The notes below the pieces were generated by a model. It did no database searches and was not told the DNA's origin. It was given only the letters and a program-made list of their open reading frames with translations. This document shows, in pieces, positions 31,077-33,624 of a DNA stretch of 33,624 nt. The number at the start of each line of letters is the position of its first letter. Position 1 is the first letter of the stretch. Position numbers and translations under genes: made by a program. The DNA comes from an uncultured bacterium. GTDB lineage: Bacteria > Bacillota > Clostridia > Peptostreptococcales > Anaerovoracaceae. Location of the stretch: assembly GCA_905214195.1 (NCBI GenBank), contig CAJMLH010000019.1, positions 1 to 33,624 on the forward strand, given 5' to 3'.

Positions 31077-31328
31077 ATGAGCAAGAAAGAATTATTGGAT
31101 AAAGCATTTAGAGATGCTGTTACAGAGGTTAATGTTAATATGATGAGCGATAAGAATGTCGCTTACGATGTAATAAAAGCTTCCATGAAAGCATTCGCAG
31201 AAAGAGAAAAAATTGATTTTACTGATGATGAAATCAAAGCTACAATCGTTGCAGGTCTTGAAACTTTTGAAAAAATCGCACACGACGGCGATGTAAACTC
31301 ACCTTTCAACGGAAAAATAATGCTCTAA
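31077..31328 (+). CDS. 83-residue orphan protein under sigma-54 control
   Basis: ATG 31077 preceded by TTAGGAGG, a strong ribosome-binding site. The product is soluble, charged and mainly helical in appearance (16 acidic, 12 basic residues, no Cys or Trp): MSKKELLDKAFRDAVTEVNV, then MSDKNVAYDVIKASMKAFAE, DFTDDEIKATIVAGLETFEK and a C-terminal NSPFNGKIML. There is no signal peptide, membrane segment or metal motif. I do not recognise the family. It is the only gene between the sigma-54 promoter and the terminator at 31376-31407, so it appears to be expressed alone in response to the neighbouring activator. Confidence 0.85.
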   Translation: MSKKELLDKAFRDAVTEVNVNMMSDKNVAYDVIKASMKAFAEREKIDFTDDEIKATIVAGLETFEKIAHDGDVNSPFNGKIML

Positions 31329-31375
31329 TTTACAAAGCAAGCCCTCTAAATATACTATAAATAAAACACACACAG

Positions 31376-31407
31376 AAAAACGCAGAGTTTCCATACTCTG
31401 CGTTTTT
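31376..31407. terminator. Bidirectional terminator between the 83-residue gene and the activator gene
   Basis: A 13-bp perfect stem (31376-31388 with 31395-31407), loop TTCCAT, with A5 and T5 ends. It serves both convergent genes. Confidence 0.93.
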
Positions 31408-31411
31408 CATT

Positions 31412-33484
31412 CTAAAGTCCGTATTTAACCTTTTTCCTCGCCAAGGTAGGCTGCGGCATATTTAAAAGCTCTGCTGCTTTTCTTGTCGTTTTCTCTTTTT
31501 TCAAAGCATAAGCTATAAGCTTTTTTTCCTGTTCTTCCATTATCATTGCAAAATCCAATTTATCCTTTTGTTTAAACTCTTTCTTTATATCTACCATAAT
31601 ATCATCATAAAAGTTGTCATTTAAAAGGTCGTCAACTGAATATTCATCTATAAAATCGCTTTTATCCGATATATACAGCCTATGAACAGTGTTTTCAAGT
31701 TCACGGACATTGCCGGGCCAATGATAGTCACAAAGCCTTTGGAGCGCATCAACAGTAAAGTTTTTTTCAACTCCGTATTTATTGCTGTAATGCCTGATGA
31801 AATGCTCCGCAAGACAAGCTATATCCTCTTTTCTCTGGCGCAAAGGCGGCACTTCTATAAGACATATATTCAATCTGTAATACAAATCTTCTCTGAACTT
31901 ACCCTCCTCCACCAGTTTTTTAAGAGATACATTATTGGCACAGATAACCCTGACATTTACATTTTTTTGTTCTGTTCCTCCGACTCTGTAATATGAATTT
32001 TCCTGAAGAACTCTCAAAAGTTTTGACTGCATGGCAAGCGGCAAACTTCCTATCTCGTCAAGAAAAAGAGTTCCGTTATTTGCCATCTCAAAATATCCTT
32101 CTTTTCCTGTAGCCTGTGCTCCTGTAAAAGATCCCTTTTCATAACCGAAAAATTCAGATTCTGCAAGGTTTTCCTGAATGGTTGCACAATTTATCTTAAC
32201 GCACGGCTGACCTCTCCTCGGACTGTTTCTGTGAAGCAAATCGAGTATTTTTTCCTTTCCTACGCCTGTTTCCCCCTGAATTATAACATTACAGTCATAC
32301 TTTGCCACATTGATTACAGTGTCTACCAAATCGCCGGTAACAGGGTCCATGTACACAAAATCTTCAGCTTTGTTGTTGTCTTTTTCAGCCTTTTTCCTTT
32401 TCATTCCGCTGATTGCAACGGTTTTCCTTGAACGATGAGAAAGAATCGTATCTATTTCTTTTAAATTTTTTGCAAGCTGTCTCGTCAAGTCAGATGCAAA
32501 TTCATAAGCATCTTCTGCATATCCGTCCAACGCATAGCTGGTCACTTCTTTTCCGAGACAATCTATAGCAAGCAAACTCTGAAAATAGTTTTTCCTAACG
32601 CCTGCATGGAACAAAAATCCTTTATTTCTGATAAGAAGTGCCGAAACAGTTTCGGCTCCTTTGATATCCTCAAGATTTATAACAGCATCCATCTCCTGTC
32701 TATGCTCTTCTTTGGATATATGTTCATATACATCGACCGGCCTTGACATATCGGCAAAATAAACTTCATCTATCAAATGTCTGAAAGTTTTTTCAAATTC
32801 CTTTTTATTTATATAAGTCAGCGAATCAACATCTATAACAGAGATTATCCTTATGCCGCTTCCTCCGTAGTTCCTTGAAAGCTGCGCATAAAGCAGAGTG
32901 TCTATAAGATTACTGCCAACTATAGCTATATTGTTGGGTCTTTTCTCTGACATAATATCCTTGATATCAATCAAGCTGCCTTCTTCGTCAAGGGCACAGA
33001 GAAGCGGCTTTATATCTATATCTTCAGGCCTTTTTTCTATCTGAGAAGTTTCAAATACTATTGCATATCCACTGCACCATATTTCACCGTAATTATAGTC
33101 TATCTTGGTTATCTTATCTATAAACATTGGAAATCCCGCAATAGATGCAAGACTTATAATCCTGTCTCCTACTTTAAAATTTCCTCCGTCAAAATCAGGA
33201 TGAATTTCTTCTACAGTTCCTGCAAGAATTCCACTGCTTTCAGTATAAGGATTTTGCAGCTTTCCTCGCTTATTTATTATCGTTAATATCCTTTCTTTAA
33301 TACGGCTTTCGTTATATTCGCAGTCACTGCATATTTGACTGAAATTATCTCCCTCCAATTTTATAACCTCTATCGCCACCCGCATTTCCCCGGCCTGTAC
33401 CGTTTTTGAATTGTCCAGGCACCATGCTGTCGGCGGTATAGTTCCAAGTGGCTCTGCTACTCTTTTCATTCCAAAATATTTCAT
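31412..33484 (-). CDS. Sigma-54-dependent activator with Kdd-like (3,5-diaminohexanoate dehydrogenase) sensor domain
   Basis: 690 residues from ATG 33484 (AGGGAGAG upstream). C-terminal parts are standard: AAA+ domain about 375-610 with Walker A GETGVGKE (404-411), sigma-54 contact loop GSFTGA (451-456), Walker B GTLFLDEIG (471-479), GNVRELEN (591-598), and a Fis-type HTH (about 654-690, TTRKAAELLNMPQPTLARKK). The N-terminal 1-345 is not a PAS, GAF or receiver domain. It resembles, from memory of the family, L-erythro-3,5-diaminohexanoate dehydrogenase of lysine fermentation: KRVAEPLGTIPPTAWCLDNS, GKLQNPYTESSGILAGTVEE, KVGDRIISLASIAGFPMFID, DEVYFADMSRPVDVYEHI. The glycine-rich dinucleotide motif expected near 189-196 reads VGSNLIDT, so catalysis is probably lost. 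It likely senses a lysine-degradation intermediate. Confidence 0.88.
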   Translation of the reverse strand: MKYFGMKRVAEPLGTIPPTAWCLDNSKTVQAGEMRVAIEVIKLEGDNFSQICSDCEYNESRIKERILTIINKRGKLQNPYTESSGILAGTVEEIHPDFDGGNFKVGDRIISLASIAGFPMFIDKITKIDYNYGEIWCSGYAIVFETSQIEKRPEDIDIKPLLCALDEEGSLIDIKDIMSEKRPNNIAIVGSNLIDTLLYAQLSRNYGGSGIRIISVIDVDSLTYINKKEFEKTFRHLIDEVYFADMSRPVDVYEHISKEEHRQEMDAVINLEDIKGAETVSALLIRNKGFLFHAGVRKNYFQSLLAIDCLGKEVTSYALDGYAEDAYEFASDLTRQLAKNLKEIDTILSHRSRKTVAISGMKRKKAEKDNNKAEDFVYMDPVTGDLVDTVINVAKYDCNVIIQGETGVGKEKILDLLHRNSPRRGQPCVKINCATIQENLAESEFFGYEKGSFTGAQATGKEGYFEMANNGTLFLDEIGSLPLAMQSKLLRVLQENSYYRVGGTEQKNVNVRVICANNVSLKKLVEEGKFREDLYYRLNICLIEVPPLRQRKEDIACLAEHFIRHYSNKYGVEKNFTVDALQRLCDYHWPGNVRELENTVHRLYISDKSDFIDEYSVDDLLNDNFYDDIMVDIKKEFKQKDKLDFAMIMEEQEKKLIAYALKKEKTTRKAAELLNMPQPTLARKKVKYGL

Positions 33485-33524
33485 ACAGCATTCTCTCCCT
33501 TTTACTTCGGCTTTGTATAAATAT

Positions 33525-33554
33525 ATATTAAGTTCTGCTTTGTAACAATGTCAA
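33525..33554 (-). promoter_or_regulatory. SigA promoter of the activator gene
   Basis: Minus strand: -35 TTGACA (33549-33554), 18-bp spacer, -10 TAATAT (33525-33530), giving a leader of about 35 nt. Confidence 0.68.
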
Positions 33555-33558
33555 TACT

Positions 33559-33578
33559 TTGATTTACTTATGAATCAC
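33559..33578. promoter_or_regulatory. Second copy of the TTGATT-N8-AATCA dyad
   Basis: TTGATTT (33559-33565), six bases, GAATCAC (33572-33578): the same arms and the same 6-bp centre as the dyad at 30906-30925, with one change in each arm. It sits just upstream of the -35 of the activator gene and could serve autoregulation or a divergent target beyond the right edge. No sigma-54 promoter is visible before base 33624. Confidence 0.55.
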
Positions 33579-33624
33579 ATTGTATTATGTTCTTTTTTAT
33601 TACTTATTCATCTTTTATAATTTT

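Noticed and set aside
31412..33484. Functional diaminohexanoate dehydrogenase
   Set aside because: The dinucleotide-binding glycine motif is missing and the domain is fused to a complete sigma-54 AAA+ activator, so a sensor role is more likely than catalysis.
1..33624. CRISPR arrays, insertion sequences, prophage or attachment sites
   Set aside because: No direct-repeat array, transposase, integrase or phage gene was seen; the tRNA-Arg has no integrase or repeated 3' end beside it.

Overview
The window reads as a chromosome segment from a low-GC, spore-forming, probably anaerobic member of the Clostridia. The grounds are spoVAC-spoVAD-spoVAE, the Firmicute-type infC-rpmI-rplT leader, LexA, PyrR and consensus SigA promoters. 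A sigma-54 activator related to an enzyme of anaerobic lysine fermentation suggests an amino-acid fermenter, possibly near Peptostreptococcales/Anaerovoracaceae. That placement is inference.

Layout. 1-8080 (minus): a surface-glycan operon, read right to left. It runs XRE regulator, PglF-like 4,6-dehydratase, DegT/PglE-like aminotransferase, PglC-like phosphoglycosyl transferase, GNAT acetyltransferase, a second PLP enzyme, a FemAB/GNAT-fold acyltransferase and a WbuB-like glycosyltransferase cut by the window edge. 8298-9548: a small sigma factor divergent from a second XRE regulator. 9636-11087: an LCP-family cell-wall ligase with a Gly-rich tail. 11240-11350: a 36-codon membrane microprotein gene with its own promoter and terminator. 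11419-13344: the spoVA operon. 13512-14105: maf. 14106-14433: a non-coding patch with competing inverted repeats. 14434-15777: rplT, rpmI and infC behind an L20-type attenuator, with an AUU start on infC.

15830-21254 (minus): a catabolic operon under two tandem TetR-type operators: gtrA-like, tetR, class III aminotransferase, FGGY kinase, and a class II aldolase with an internal, degenerate duplication. 21332-21775: an orphan thioredoxin-reductase-like half domain. 21928-22003: tRNA-Arg(CCG). 22093-24066: a PfoR-type EIIC-like membrane protein and a MerR/GyrI-like regulator, joined by a promoter with a 19-bp spacer and a perfect dyad. 24426-27987 (plus): tag, a PNPOx-like flavoprotein, lexA with an SOS box over its promoter, and an ABC-F protein.

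28116-33624: two tandem LysO-family exporters, pyrR, an 83-residue orphan protein behind a perfect sigma-54 promoter, and a 690-residue sigma-54 activator. Its N-terminal half resembles L-erythro-3,5-diaminohexanoate dehydrogenase (Kdd, lysine fermentation) but has lost the dinucleotide-binding glycines. The same inverted repeat occurs upstream of the sigma-54 promoter and upstream of the activator gene. This looks like an enzyme turned into a metabolite sensor, with its enhancer sites and one visible target, and it is the most promising undescribed system here.
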